Below are positions 1 through 11,996 of a stretch of DNA of 64,000 nucleotides, one piece after another (within the stretch, counting starts at the first letter, position 1; each line of letters opens with the position of its first letter). A program made the translations under genes and the position numbers. A model generated the notes under the pieces. It made no database searches and had not been told where the DNA came from. It was given only the letters and a program-made list of their open reading frames with translations. Origin of the DNA: Labia minor (lineage: Eukaryota; Arthropoda; Insecta; Dermaptera; Spongiphoridae); assembly GCA_963082975.1 (NCBI GenBank), contig OY720344.1, positions 8,791,580 to 8,855,579 of the forward strand. The letters are read 5' to 3'.

Positions 1-98
1 TAATATATTTTTTTAATATTTTTATGATGTAAAATGAACGAATTTATTATTTATTTTTAAAAATTTCATTTTTTAATTTTCCCGTAAAAATTATGAAA

Positions 99-121
99 GG
101 TCATCGTAGGATGACCCTAGG
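99..121. repeat. Representative dyad hairpin plus CCTAGG palindrome of the monomer
   Basis: GGTCATC (99-105), loop GTAG, GATGACC (110-116) form a perfect 7-bp inverted repeat. CCTAGG (116-121) follows, overlapping by one base. An alternative pairing, TAGG with CCTA across the second arm, is also possible and excludes the first. This block is the most GC-rich and among the best conserved parts of nearly every monomer. It could extrude as a cruciform, fold in a transcript, or bind a dimeric protein. None of these is shown by sequence alone. Confidence 0.85.
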
Positions 122-581
122 TTTTCCGCATAAAAAAATAATTATTCATCAGAAATATCAATTATATATTTTTTTAATGTTTTTATGATGTAAAATGAAC
201 GAATTTATTATTTTTTTTAAAACATTTCATTTTTTGATTTTCCCGTAAAAATTATGAAAGGTCATCTTAGGATGACCCTAGGTTTTCAGCATAAAAAAAT
301 AATTATTCATCAGAAATATCAATAATATATTTTTTTAATATTTTTATGATGTAAAATGAACCAATTTATTATTTATTTTTATAAATTTTATTTTTTAATT
401 TTCCCGTAAAAATTATGAAAGGTCATCGTAGGATGACCCTAGGTTTTCGGCATAATAAAATAATTATTCATCAGAAATATCAATAATATATTTTTTTAAT
501 ATTTTTATGATGTAAAATGAACGAATTTATTATTTATTTTAAAACATTTCATTTTCTAATTTGCCCCTAAAAATTATGAAA

Positions 582-2076
582 GGTCATCGTAGGATGACCC
601 TAGGTTTAGGAAATGTCAATAATATATTTTTTTAATATTTTTATGATGTAAAATGAACGAATTTATTATTTATTTTTAAAAATTTCATTTTTTAATTTTC
701 CCCTAAAAATTATGAAAGGTCATCGTAGGATGACCCTAGGTTTTCGGCAAAAAAAAATAATTATTCATCAGAAATATCAATAATATATTTTTTTAATATT
801 TTTATGATGTAAAATGAACGAATTTATTATTTATTTTAAAACATTTCATTTTTTAATTTGTCCCTAAAAATTATGAAAGGTCATCGTAGGATGACCCTAG
901 GTTTCAGAAATATCAATAATATATTTTTTTAATATTTTTATGATGTAAAATGAACGAATTTATTATTTATTTTTAAAAATTTCATTTAAAAATTATGAAA
1001 GGTCATCAAAGGATGACCCTAGGTTTTCGGCATAATAAAATAATTATTCATCAGAAATATCAATAATATATTTTTTTAATATTTTTATGATGTAAAATGA
1101 ACGAATTTATTATTTATTTTAAAACATTTCATTTTTTAATTTGCCCCTAAAAATTATGAAAGGTCATCGTAGGATGACCCTAGGTTTAAGAAATATCAAT
1201 AATATATTTTTTTAATATTTTTATGATGTAAAATGAACGAATATATTATTTATTTTTATAAATTTTATTTTTTAATTTTCCCGTAAAAATTATTTAAGGT
1301 CATCGTAGGATGACCCTAGGTTTTCGGCATAATAAAATAATTATTCATCAGCAATATCAATAATATATTTTTTTAATATTTTTATGATGTAATATGAACG
1401 AATTTATTATTTTTTTTAAAACATTTCATTTTTTAATTTTCCCGTAAAAATTATGAAAGGTCATCGTAGGATGACCCTAGGTTTAGGAAATGTCAATAAT
1501 ATATTTTTTTAATATTTTTATGATGTAAAATGAACGAATTTATTATTTAATTTAAAAATTTCATTTTTTAATTTACCCGTAAAAATTATGAAAGGTCATC
1601 GTAGGATGACCCTAGGTTTTCAGCATAAAAAAATAATTATTCATCAGAAATATCAATAATATATTTTTTTAATATTTTTATGATGTAAAATGAACGAATA
1701 TATTATTTATTTTTAAAAATTTCATTTTTTAATTTTCCCGTAAAAATTATGAAAGGTCATCGTAGGATGACCCTAGATTTTCGGCATAAAAAAATAATTA
1801 TTCATCAGAAATATCAATAATATATTTTTTTAATATTTTTATGATGTAAAATGAACGAATTTATTATTTATTTTTATAAATTTTATTTTTTAATTTTCCC
1901 GTAAAAATTATGAAAGGTCATCGTAGGATGACCCTAGGTTTTCAGCATAAAAAAATAATTATTCATCAGCAATATCAATAATATATTTTTTTAATATTTT
2001 TATGATGTAATATGAACGAATTTATTATTTTTTTTAAAACATTTCATTTTTTAATTTTCCCGTAAAAATTATGAAA
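582..2076. repeat. 1.5-kb satellite block duplicated 8,888 bp downstream
   Basis: This block reappears at about 9470-10964 with the same order of rare variants. Shared rare markers are TCGGC followed by a long A run, TTGTCCC, the 122-bp monomer ending in GGTCATCAAAGG (1001 and 9889), and ATTATTTAAGG (about 1291 and 10179). I noticed only two substitutions inside the block: one T to C near 10,110 and one T to G near 10,157. Upstream of the left edge the two copies differ. At the right edge they differ by the paired hairpin change (2077 versus 10965). This is best read as a recent segmental duplication or unequal exchange. Confidence 0.85.
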
Positions 2077-3661
2077 GGTCATCGTAGGATGACCCTAGGT
2101 TTTCGGCATAAAAAAATAATTATTCATCAGAAATATCAATAATATTTTTTTTTAATATTTTCATGATGTAAAATGAACGAATTTATTATTTATTTTTAAA
2201 AAATTTCATTTTTTAATTTTCCCGTAAAAATTATGAAAGGTCATCGTAGGATGACCCTAGGTTTTCGGCATAAAAAAATAATTATTCATCAGAAATATCA
2301 ATAATATATTTTTTTAATATTTTTATGATGTAAAATGAACGAATTTATTATTTATTTTTATAAATTTTATTTTTTAATTTTCCCGTAAAAATTATGAAAG
2401 GTCATCGTAGGATAACCCTAGGTTTTCGGCATAATAAAATAATCATTCATCAGAAATATCAATAATATATTTTTTTAATATTTTTATGATGTAAAATGAA
2501 CGAATTTATTATTTTTTTTAAACCATTTCATTTTTTGATTTTCCGGTAAAAATTATGAAAGGTCATCGTAGGATGACCCTAGGTTTTCAGCATAAAAAAA
2601 AAATTATTCATCAGAAATATCAATAATATATTTTTTTAATATTTTTATGATGTAAAATGAACCAATTTATTATTTATTTTTATAAATTTTATTTTTTAAT
2701 TTTCCCGTAAAGATTATGAAAGGTCATCGTAGGATGACCCTAGGTTTTCGGCATAATAAAATAATTATTCATCAGAAATATCAATAATATATTTTTTTAA
2801 TATTTTTATGATGTAAAATGAACGAATTTATTATTTATTTTTAAAAATTTCATTTTTTAATTTTCCCGTAAAAATTATGAAAGGTCATCGTAGGATGACC
2901 CTAGGTTTTCGGCATAAAAAAATAATTATTCATCAGAAATATCAATTATATATTTTTTTAATGTTTTTATGATGTAAAATGAACGAATTTATTATTTATT
3001 TTTATAAATTTTATTTTTTAATTTTCCCGTAAAAATTATGAAAGGTCATCGTAGGATGACCCTAGGTTTAGGAAATGTCAATAATATATTTTTTTAATAT
3101 TTTTATGATGTAAAATGAACGAATTTATTATTTAATTTAAAAATTTCATTTTTTAATTTACCCGTAAAAATTATGAAAGGTCATCGTAGGATGACCCTAG
3201 GTTTTCAGCATAAAAAAATAATTATTCATCAGAAATATCAATAATATATTTTTTTAATATTTTTATGATGTAAAATGAACGAATATATTATTTATTTTTA
3301 AAAATTTCATTTTTTAATTTTCCCGTAAAAATTATGAAAGGTCATCGTAGGATGACCCTAGATTTTCGGCATAAAAAAATAATTATTCATCAGAAATATC
3401 AATAATATATTTTTTTAATATTTTTATGATGTAAAATGAACGAATTTATTATTTATTTTTATAAATTTTATTTTTTAATTTTCCCGTAAAAATTATGAAA
3501 GGTCATCGTAGGATGACCCTAGGTTTTCAGCATAAAAAAATAATTATTCATCAGCAATATCAATAATATATTTTTTTAATATTTTTATGATGTAATATGA
3601 ACGAATTTATTATTTTTTTTAAAACATTTCATTTTTTAATTTTCCCGTAAAAATTATGAAA

Positions 3662-3679
3662 GGACATCGTAGGATGTCC
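3662..3679. other. Hairpin variant with a compensatory base-pair swap (first of seven)
   Basis: The usual stem GGTCATC/GATGACC is here GGACATC/GATGTCC. The third pair changed from T-A to A-T on both arms while the GTAG loop and the rest stayed the same. The same variant starts at 5060, 5924, 7024, 7888, 8988 and 10965. All seven sit at the end of the same monomer type (GTAATATGAACG upstream), so they probably descend from one event that was then amplified. Confidence 0.9.
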
Positions 3680-5059
3680 CTAGGTTTTCGGCATAAAAAA
3701 ATAATTATTCATCAGAAATATCAATAATATATTTTTTTAATATTTTTATGATGTAAAATGAACGAATATATTATTTATTTTTAAAAATTTCATTTTTTAA
3801 TTTTCCCGTAAAGATTATGAAAGGTCATCGTAGGATGACCCTAGATGTTCGGCATAAAAAAATAATTATTCATCGGAAATATCAATAATATATTTTTTTA
3901 ATATTTTTATGATGTAAAATGAACGAATATATTATTTATTTTTAAAAATTTTATTTTTTAATTTTCCCGTAAAAATTATGAAAGGTCATCGTAGGATGAC
4001 CCTAGGTTTTCGGCATAATAAAATAATTATTCATAAGAAATATCAATAATATATTTTTTTAATATTTTTATGATGTAAAATGAACGAATTTATTATTTTT
4101 TTTAAAACATTTATTTTTTGATTTTCCCGTAAAAATTATGAAAGGTCATCGTAGGATGACCCTAGGTTTAGGAAATGTCAATAATATATTTTTTTAATAT
4201 TTTTATGATGTAAAATGAACGAATATATTATTTATTTTTAAAAATTTCATTTTTTAATTTTCCCGTAAAAATTATGAAAGGTCATCGTAGGATGACCCTA
4301 GGTTTTCAGCATAAAAAAATAATTATTGATCAGAAATATCAATAATATATTTTTTTAATATTTTTATGATGTAAAATGAACGAATTTATTATTTATTTTT
4401 ATAAATTTTATTTTTAAATTTTCCCGTAAAAATTATGAAAGGTCATCGTAGGATGACCCTAGATTTTCGGCATAAAAAAATAATTATTCATCAGAAATAT
4501 CAATAATATATTTTTTTAATATTTTTATGATGTAAAATGAACGAATTTATTATTTATTTTAAAACATTTCATTTTTTAATTTTCCCGTAAAAATTATGAA
4601 AGGTCATCGTAGGATGACCCTAGGTTTAGGAAATGTCAATAATATATTTTTTTAATATTTTTATGATGTAAAATGAACGAATATATTATTTATTTTTTAA
4701 AATTTCATTTTTTAATTTTCCCGTAAAAATTATGAAAGGTCATCGTAGGATGACCCTAGATTTTCGGCATAAAAAAATAATTATTCATCAGAAATATCAA
4801 TAATATATTTTTTTAATATTTTTATGATGTAAAATGAACGAATTTATTATTTATTTTTATAAATTTTATTTTTTAATTTTCCCGTAAAAATTATGAAAGG
4901 TCATCGTAGGATGACCCTAGGTTTTCAGCATAAAAAAATAATTATTCATCAGCAATATCAATAATATATTTTTTTAATATTTTTATGATGTAATATGAAC
5001 GAATTTATTATTTTTTTTAAAACATTTTATTTTTTAATTTTCCCGTAAAAATTATGAAA

Positions 5060-5144
5060 GGACATCGTAGGATGTCCCTAGGTTTTCGGCATAAAAAAAT
5101 AATTATTCATCAGATTATTTAAATTATTTATTTAAATTATTTAA
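5060..5144. repeat. 85-bp mini-unit with internal ATTTAAAT-rich micro-repeat
   Basis: After the hairpin, CCTAGG and ATTATTCATCAG, the normal A/T body is replaced by a short run built from repeats of ATTATTTAA. The next dyad starts at 5145. The replaced body probably derives from the rare ATTATTTAAGG monomer end seen near 1291 and 10179. A second copy lies at 7024-7108. This is the shortest dyad-to-dyad spacing I found. Confidence 0.88.
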
Positions 5145-7023
5145 GGTCATCGTAGGATGACCCTAGGTTTTCGGCATAATAAAATAATTATTCATCAGCA
5201 ATATCAATAATATATTTTTTTAATATTTTTATGATGTAATATGAACGAATTTATTATTTTTTTTAAAACATTTCATTTTTTAATTTTCCCGTAAAAATTA
5301 TGAAAGGTCATCGTAGGATGACCCTAGGTTTAGGAAATGTCAATAATATATTTTTTTAATATTTTTATGATGTAAAATGAACGAATTTATTATTTAATTT
5401 AAAAATTTCATTTTTTAATTTACCCGTAAAAATTATGAAAGGTCATCGTAGGATGACCCTAGGTTTTCAGCATAAAAAAATAATTATTCATCAGAAATAT
5501 CAATAATATATTTTTTTAATATTTTTATGATGTAAAATGAACGAATATATTATTTATTTTTAAAAATTTCATTTTTTAATTTTCCCGTAAAAATTATGAA
5601 AGGTCATCGTAGGATGACCCTAGATTTTCGGCATAAAAAAATAATTATTCATCAGAAATATCAATAATATATTTTTTTAATATTTTTATGATGTAAAATG
5701 AACGAATTTATTATTTATTTTTATAAATTTTATTTTTTAATTTTCCCGTAAAAATTATGAAAGGTCATCGTAGGATGACCCTAGGTTTTCAGCATAAAAA
5801 AATAATTATTCATCAGCAATATCAATAATATATTTTTTTAATATTTTTATGATGTAATATGAACGAATTTATTATTTTTTTTAAAACATTTCATTTTTTA
5901 ATTTTCCCGTAAAAATTATGAAAGGACATCGTAGGATGTCCCTAGGTTTTCGGCATAAAAAAATAATTATTCATCAGAAATATCAATAATATATTTTTTT
6001 AATATTTTTATGATGTAAAATGAACGAATATATTATTTATTTTTAAAAATTTCATTTTTTAATTTTCCCGTAAAGATTATGAAAGGTCATCGTAGGATGA
6101 CCCTAGATGTTCGGCATAAAAAAATAATTATTCATCGGAAATATCAATAATATATTTTTTTAATATTTTTATGATGTAAAATGAACGAATATATTATTTA
6201 TTTTTAAAAATTTTATTTTTTAATTTTCCCGTAAAAATTATGAAAGGTCATCGTAGGATGACCCTAGGTTTTCGGCATAATAAAATAATTATTCATTAGA
6301 AATATCAATAATATATTTTTTTAATATTTTTATGATGTAAAATGAACGAATTTATTATTTTTTTTAAAACATTTATTTTTTGATTTTCCCGTAAAAATTA
6401 TGAAAGGTCATCGTAGGATGACCCTAGGTTTAGGAAATGTCAATAATATATTTTTTTAATATTTTTATGATGTAAAATGAACGAATTTATTATTTAATTT
6501 AAAAATTTCATTTTTTAATTTACCCGTAAAAATTATGAAAGGTCATCGTAGGATGACCCTAGGTTTTCAGCATAAAAAAATAATTATTCATCAGAAATAT
6601 CAATAATATATTTTTTTAATATTTTTATGATGTAAAATGAACGAATATATTATTTATTTTTAAAAATTTCATTTTTTAATTTTCCCGTAAAAATTATGAA
6701 AGGTCATCGTAGGATGACCCTAGATTTTCGGCATAAAAAAATAATTATTCATCAGAAATATCAATAATATATTTTTTTAATATTTTTATGATGTAAAATG
6801 AACGAATTTATTATTTATTTTTATAAATTTTATTTTTTAATTTTCCCGTAAAAATTATGAAAGGTCATCGTAGGATGACCCTAGGTTTTCAGCATAAAAA
6901 AATAATTATTCATCATCAATATCAATAATATATTTTTTTAATATTTTTATGATGTAATATGAACGAATTTATTATTTTTTTTAAAACATTTCATTTTTTA
7001 ATTTTCCCGTAAAAATTATGAAA

Positions 7024-7108
7024 GGACATCGTAGGATGTCCCTAGGTTTTCGGCATAAAAAAATAATTATTCATCAGATTATTTAAATTATTTATTTAAA
7101 TTATTTAA
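7024..7108. repeat. Second copy of the 85-bp mini-unit
   Basis: Same structure as the copy at 5060-5144, with the next dyad beginning at 7109. It is exactly 1,964 bp downstream, as expected if it was carried along by the higher-order repeat and not formed independently. Confidence 0.88.
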
Positions 7109-9469
7109 GGTCATCGTAGGATGACCCTAGGTTTTCGGCATAATAAAATAATTATTCATCAGCAATATCAATAATATATTTTTTTAATATTTTTATGATG
7201 TAATATGAACGAATTTATTATTTTTTTTAAAACATTTCATTTTTTAATTTTCCCGTAAAAATTATGAAAGGTCATCGTAGGATGACCCTAGGTTTAGGAA
7301 ATGTCAATAATATATTTTTTTAATATTTTTATGATGTAAAATGAACGAATTTATTATTTAATTTAAAAATTTCATTTTTTAATTTACCCGTAAAAATTAT
7401 GAAAGGTCATCGTAGGATGACCCTAGGTTTTCAGCATAAAAAAATAATTATTCATCAGAAATATCAATAATATATTTTTTTAATATTTTTATGATGTAAA
7501 ATGAACGAATATATTATTTATTTTTAAAAATTTCATTTTTTAATTTTCCCGTAAAAATTATGAAAGGTCATCGTAGGATGACCCTAGATTTTCGGCATAA
7601 AAAAATAATTATTCATCAGAAATATCAATAATATATTTTTTTAATATTTTTATGATGTAAAATGAACGAATTTATTATTTATTTTTATAAATTTTATTTT
7701 TTAATTTTCCCGTAAAAATTATGAAAGGTCATCGTAGGATGACCCTAGGTTTTCAGCATAAAAAAATAATTATTCATCAGCAATATCAATAATATATTTT
7801 TTTAATATTTTTATGATGTAATATGAACGAATTTATTATTTTTTTTAAAACATTTCATTTTTTAATTTTCCCGTAAAAATTATGAAAGGACATCGTAGGA
7901 TGTCCCTAGGTTTTCGGCATAAAAAAATAATTATTCATCAGAAATATCAATAATATATTTTTTTAATATTTTTATGATGTAAAATGAACGAATATATTAT
8001 TTATTTTTAAAAATTTCATTTTTTAATTTTCCCGTAAAGATTATGAAAGGTCATCGTAGGATGACCCTAGATGTTCGGCATAAAAAAATAATTATTCATC
8101 GGAAATATCAATAATATATTTTTTTAATATTTTTATGATGTAAAATGAACGAATATATTATTTATTTTTAAAAATTTTATTTTTTAATTTTCCCGTAAAA
8201 ATTATGAAAGGTCATCGTAGGATGACCCTAGGTTTTCGGCATAATAAAATAATTATTCATCAGAAATATCAATAATATATTTTTTTAATATTTTTATGAT
8301 GTAAAATGAACGAATTTATTATTTTTTTTAAAACATTTATTTTTTGATTTTCCCGTAAAAATTATGAAAGGTCATCGTAGGATGACCCTAGGTTTAGGAA
8401 ATGTCAATAATATATTTTTTTAATATTTTTATGATGTAAAATGAACGAATTTATTATTTAATTTAAAAATTTCATTTTTTAATTTACCCGTAAAAATTAT
8501 GAAAGGTCATCGTAGGATGACCCTAGGTTTTCAGCATAAAAAAATAATTATTCATCAGAAATATCAATAATATATTTTTTTAATATTTTTATGATGTAAA
8601 ATGAACGAATATATTATTTATTTTTAAAAATTTCATTTTTTAATTTTCCCGTAAAAATTATGAAAGGTCATCGTAGGATGACCCTAGATTTTCGGCATAA
8701 AAAAATAATTATTCATCAGAAATATCAATAATATATTTTTTTAATATTTTTATGATGTAAAATGAACGAATTTATTATTTATTTTTATAAATTTTATTTT
8801 TTAATTTTCCCGTAAAAATTATGAAAGGTCATCGTAGGATGACCCTAGGTTTTCAGCATAAAAAAATAATTATTCATCAGCAATATCAATAATATATTTT
8901 TTTAATATTTTTATGATGTAATATGAACGAATTTATTATTTTTTTTAAAACATTTCATTTTTTAATTTTCCCGTAAAAATTATGAAAGGACATCGTAGGA
9001 TGTCCCTAGGTTTTCGGCATAAAAAAATAATTATTCATCAGAAATATCAATAATATATTTTTTTAATATTTTTATGATGTAAAATGAACGAATATATTAT
9101 TTATTTTTAAAAATTTCATTTTTTAATTTTCCCGTAAAGATTATGAAAGGTCATCGTAGGATGACCCTAGATGTTCGGCATAAAAAAATAATTATTCATC
9201 GGAAATATCAATAATATATTTTTTTAATATTTTTATGATGTAAAATGAACGAATATATTATTTATTTTTAAAAATTTTATTTTTTAATTTTCCCGTAAAA
9301 ATTATGAAAGGTCATCGTAGGATGACCCTAGGTTTTCGGCATAATAAAATAATTATTCATCAGAAATATCAATAATATATTTTTTTAATATTTTTATGAT
9401 GTAAAATGAACGAATTTATTATTTTTTTTAAAACATTTATTTTTTGATTTTCCCGTAAAAATTATGAAA

Positions 9470-10964
9470 GGTCATCGTAGGATGACCCTAGGTTTAGGAA
9501 ATGTCAATAATATATTTTTTTAATATTTTTATGATGTAAAATGAACGAATTTATTATTTATTTTTAAAAATTTCATTTTTTAATTTTCCCCTAAAAATTA
9601 TGAAAGGTCATCGTAGGATGACCCTAGGTTTTCGGCAAAAAAAAATAATTATTCATCAGAAATATCAATAATATATTTTTTTAATATTTTTATGATGTAA
9701 AATGAACGAATTTATTATTTATTTTAAAACATTTCATTTTTTAATTTGTCCCTAAAAATTATGAAAGGTCATCGTAGGATGACCCTAGGTTTCAGAAATA
9801 TCAATAATATATTTTTTTAATATTTTTATGATGTAAAATGAACGAATTTATTATTTATTTTTAAAAATTTCATTTAAAAATTATGAAAGGTCATCAAAGG
9901 ATGACCCTAGGTTTTCGGCATAATAAAATAATTATTCATCAGAAATATCAATAATATATTTTTTTAATATTTTTATGATGTAAAATGAACGAATTTATTA
10001 TTTATTTTAAAACATTTCATTTTTTAATTTGCCCCTAAAAATTATGAAAGGTCATCGTAGGATGACCCTAGGTTTAAGAAATATCAATAATATATTTTTT
10101 TAATATTTCTATGATGTAAAATGAACGAATATATTATTTATTTTTATAAATTTTATGTTTTAATTTTCCCGTAAAAATTATTTAAGGTCATCGTAGGATG
10201 ACCCTAGGTTTTCGGCATAATAAAATAATTATTCATCAGCAATATCAATAATATATTTTTTTAATATTTTTATGATGTAATATGAACGAATTTATTATTT
10301 TTTTTAAAACATTTCATTTTTTAATTTTCCCGTAAAAATTATGAAAGGTCATCGTAGGATGACCCTAGGTTTAGGAAATGTCAATAATATATTTTTTTAA
10401 TATTTTTATGATGTAAAATGAACGAATTTATTATTTAATTTAAAAATTTCATTTTTTAATTTACCCGTAAAAATTATGAAAGGTCATCGTAGGATGACCC
10501 TAGGTTTTCAGCATAAAAAAATAATTATTCATCAGAAATATCAATAATATATTTTTTTAATATTTTTATGATGTAAAATGAACGAATATATTATTTATTT
10601 TTAAAAATTTCATTTTTTAATTTTCCCGTAAAAATTATGAAAGGTCATCGTAGGATGACCCTAGATTTTCGGCATAAAAAAATAATTATTCATCAGAAAT
10701 ATCAATAATATATTTTTTTAATATTTTTATGATGTAAAATGAACGAATTTATTATTTATTTTTATAAATTTTATTTTTTAATTTTCCCGTAAAAATTATG
10801 AAAGGTCATCGTAGGATGACCCTAGGTTTTCAGCATAAAAAAATAATTATTCATCAGCAATATCAATAATATATTTTTTTAATATTTTTATGATGTAATA
10901 TGAACGAATTTATTATTTTTTTTAAAACATTTCATTTTTTAATTTTCCCGTAAAAATTATGAAA
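9470..10964. repeat. Downstream copy of the 582-2076 block
   Basis: Near-identical to 582-2076 at an offset of 8,888 bp, including the rare 122-bp monomer and the ATTATTTAAGG monomer end. The next dyad (10965) carries the compensatory GGACATC/GATGTCC variant, while the upstream counterpart (2077) has the standard stem. Confidence 0.85.
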
Positions 10965-11996
10965 GGACATCGTAGGATGTCCCTAGGTTTTCGGCATAAA
11001 AAAATAATTATTCATCAGAAATATCAATAATATATTTTTTTAATATTTTTATGATGTAAAATGAACGAATATATTATTTATTTTTAAAAATTTCATTTTT
11101 TAATTTTCCCGTAAAGATTATGAAAGGTCATCGTAGGATGACCCTAGATGTTCGGCATAAAAAAATAATTATTCATCGGAAATATCAATAATATATTTTT
11201 TTAATATTTTTATGATGTAAAATGAACGAATATATTATTTATTTTTAAAAATTTTATTTTTTAATTTTCCCGTAAAAATTATGAAAGGTCATCGTAGGAT
11301 GACCCTAGGTTTTCGGCATAATAAAATAATTATTCATCAGAAATATCAATAATATATTTTTTTAATATTTTTATGATGTAAAATGAACGAATTTATTATT
11401 TTTTTTAAAACATTTATTTTTTGATTTTCCCGTAAAAATTATGAAAGGTCATCGTAGGATGACCCTAGGTTTTCAGCATAAAAAAATAATTATTCATCGG
11501 AAATATCAATAATATATTTTTTTAATATTTTTATGATGAAAAATGAACGAATTTATTATTTATTTTAAAACATTTCATTTTCTAATTTGCCCCTAAAAAT
11601 TATGAAAGGTCATCGTAGGATGACCCTAGGTTTAGGAAATGTCAATAATACATTTTTTTAATATTTTTATGATGTAAAATGAACGAATTTATTATTTAAT
11701 TTAAAAATTTCATTTTTTAATTTTCCCCTAAAAATTATGAAATGACATCGTAGGATGACCCTAGGTTTTCGGCATAAAAAAATAATTATTAATCAGAAAT
11801 ATCAATAATATATTTTTTTAATATTTTTATGATGTAAAATGAACGAATATATTATTTATTTTTAAAAATTTGATTTTTTAATTTTCCCGTAAAAATTATG
11901 AAAGGTCATCGTAGGATGACCCTAGATTTTCGGCATAAAAAAATAATTATTCATCAGAAATATCAATAATATATTTTTTTAATATTTTTATGATGT

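Larger units (their letters stand above)
5060..8987. repeat. Tandem higher-order repeat, two copies of 1,964 bp
   Basis: Copy one is 5060-7023 and copy two is 7024-8987. Each begins with the GGACATC hairpin variant, then an 85-bp mini-unit, then about 779 bp (four long monomers and one short), then about 1,100 bp (six long and one short). Equivalent anchors agree exactly: 5060/7024, 5145/7109, 5924/7888 and 7024/8988. The copies differ at a few bases, for example ATTCATTAG near 6293 versus ATTCATCAG near 8258, and CATCATCAA near 6911 versus CATCAGCAA near 8875. After 8988 the mini-unit is absent, so the series stops there. Confidence 0.88.

Noticed and set aside
121..163. Hammerhead-ribozyme-like boxes on the minus strand (CTGATGA followed by GAAA), which some animal satellites carry
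   Set aside because: The bases between the boxes (ATAATTA...TATGCC) do not form a proper stem II. A six-pair AAATAT/ATATTT hairpin does abut CTGATGA, but no cleavage triplet sits at its other side, and nothing upstream pairs with ACCTAGG to make stem III.
193..212. CENP-B box in the minus-strand TTCGTTCATTTTAC segment
   Set aside because: Only the TTCG start matches. The required A and CGGG positions are absent.
260..280. Insect telomere repeat TTAGG
   Set aside because: A single TTAGG occurs by a substitution in one hairpin loop. There is no TTAGG tandem run.
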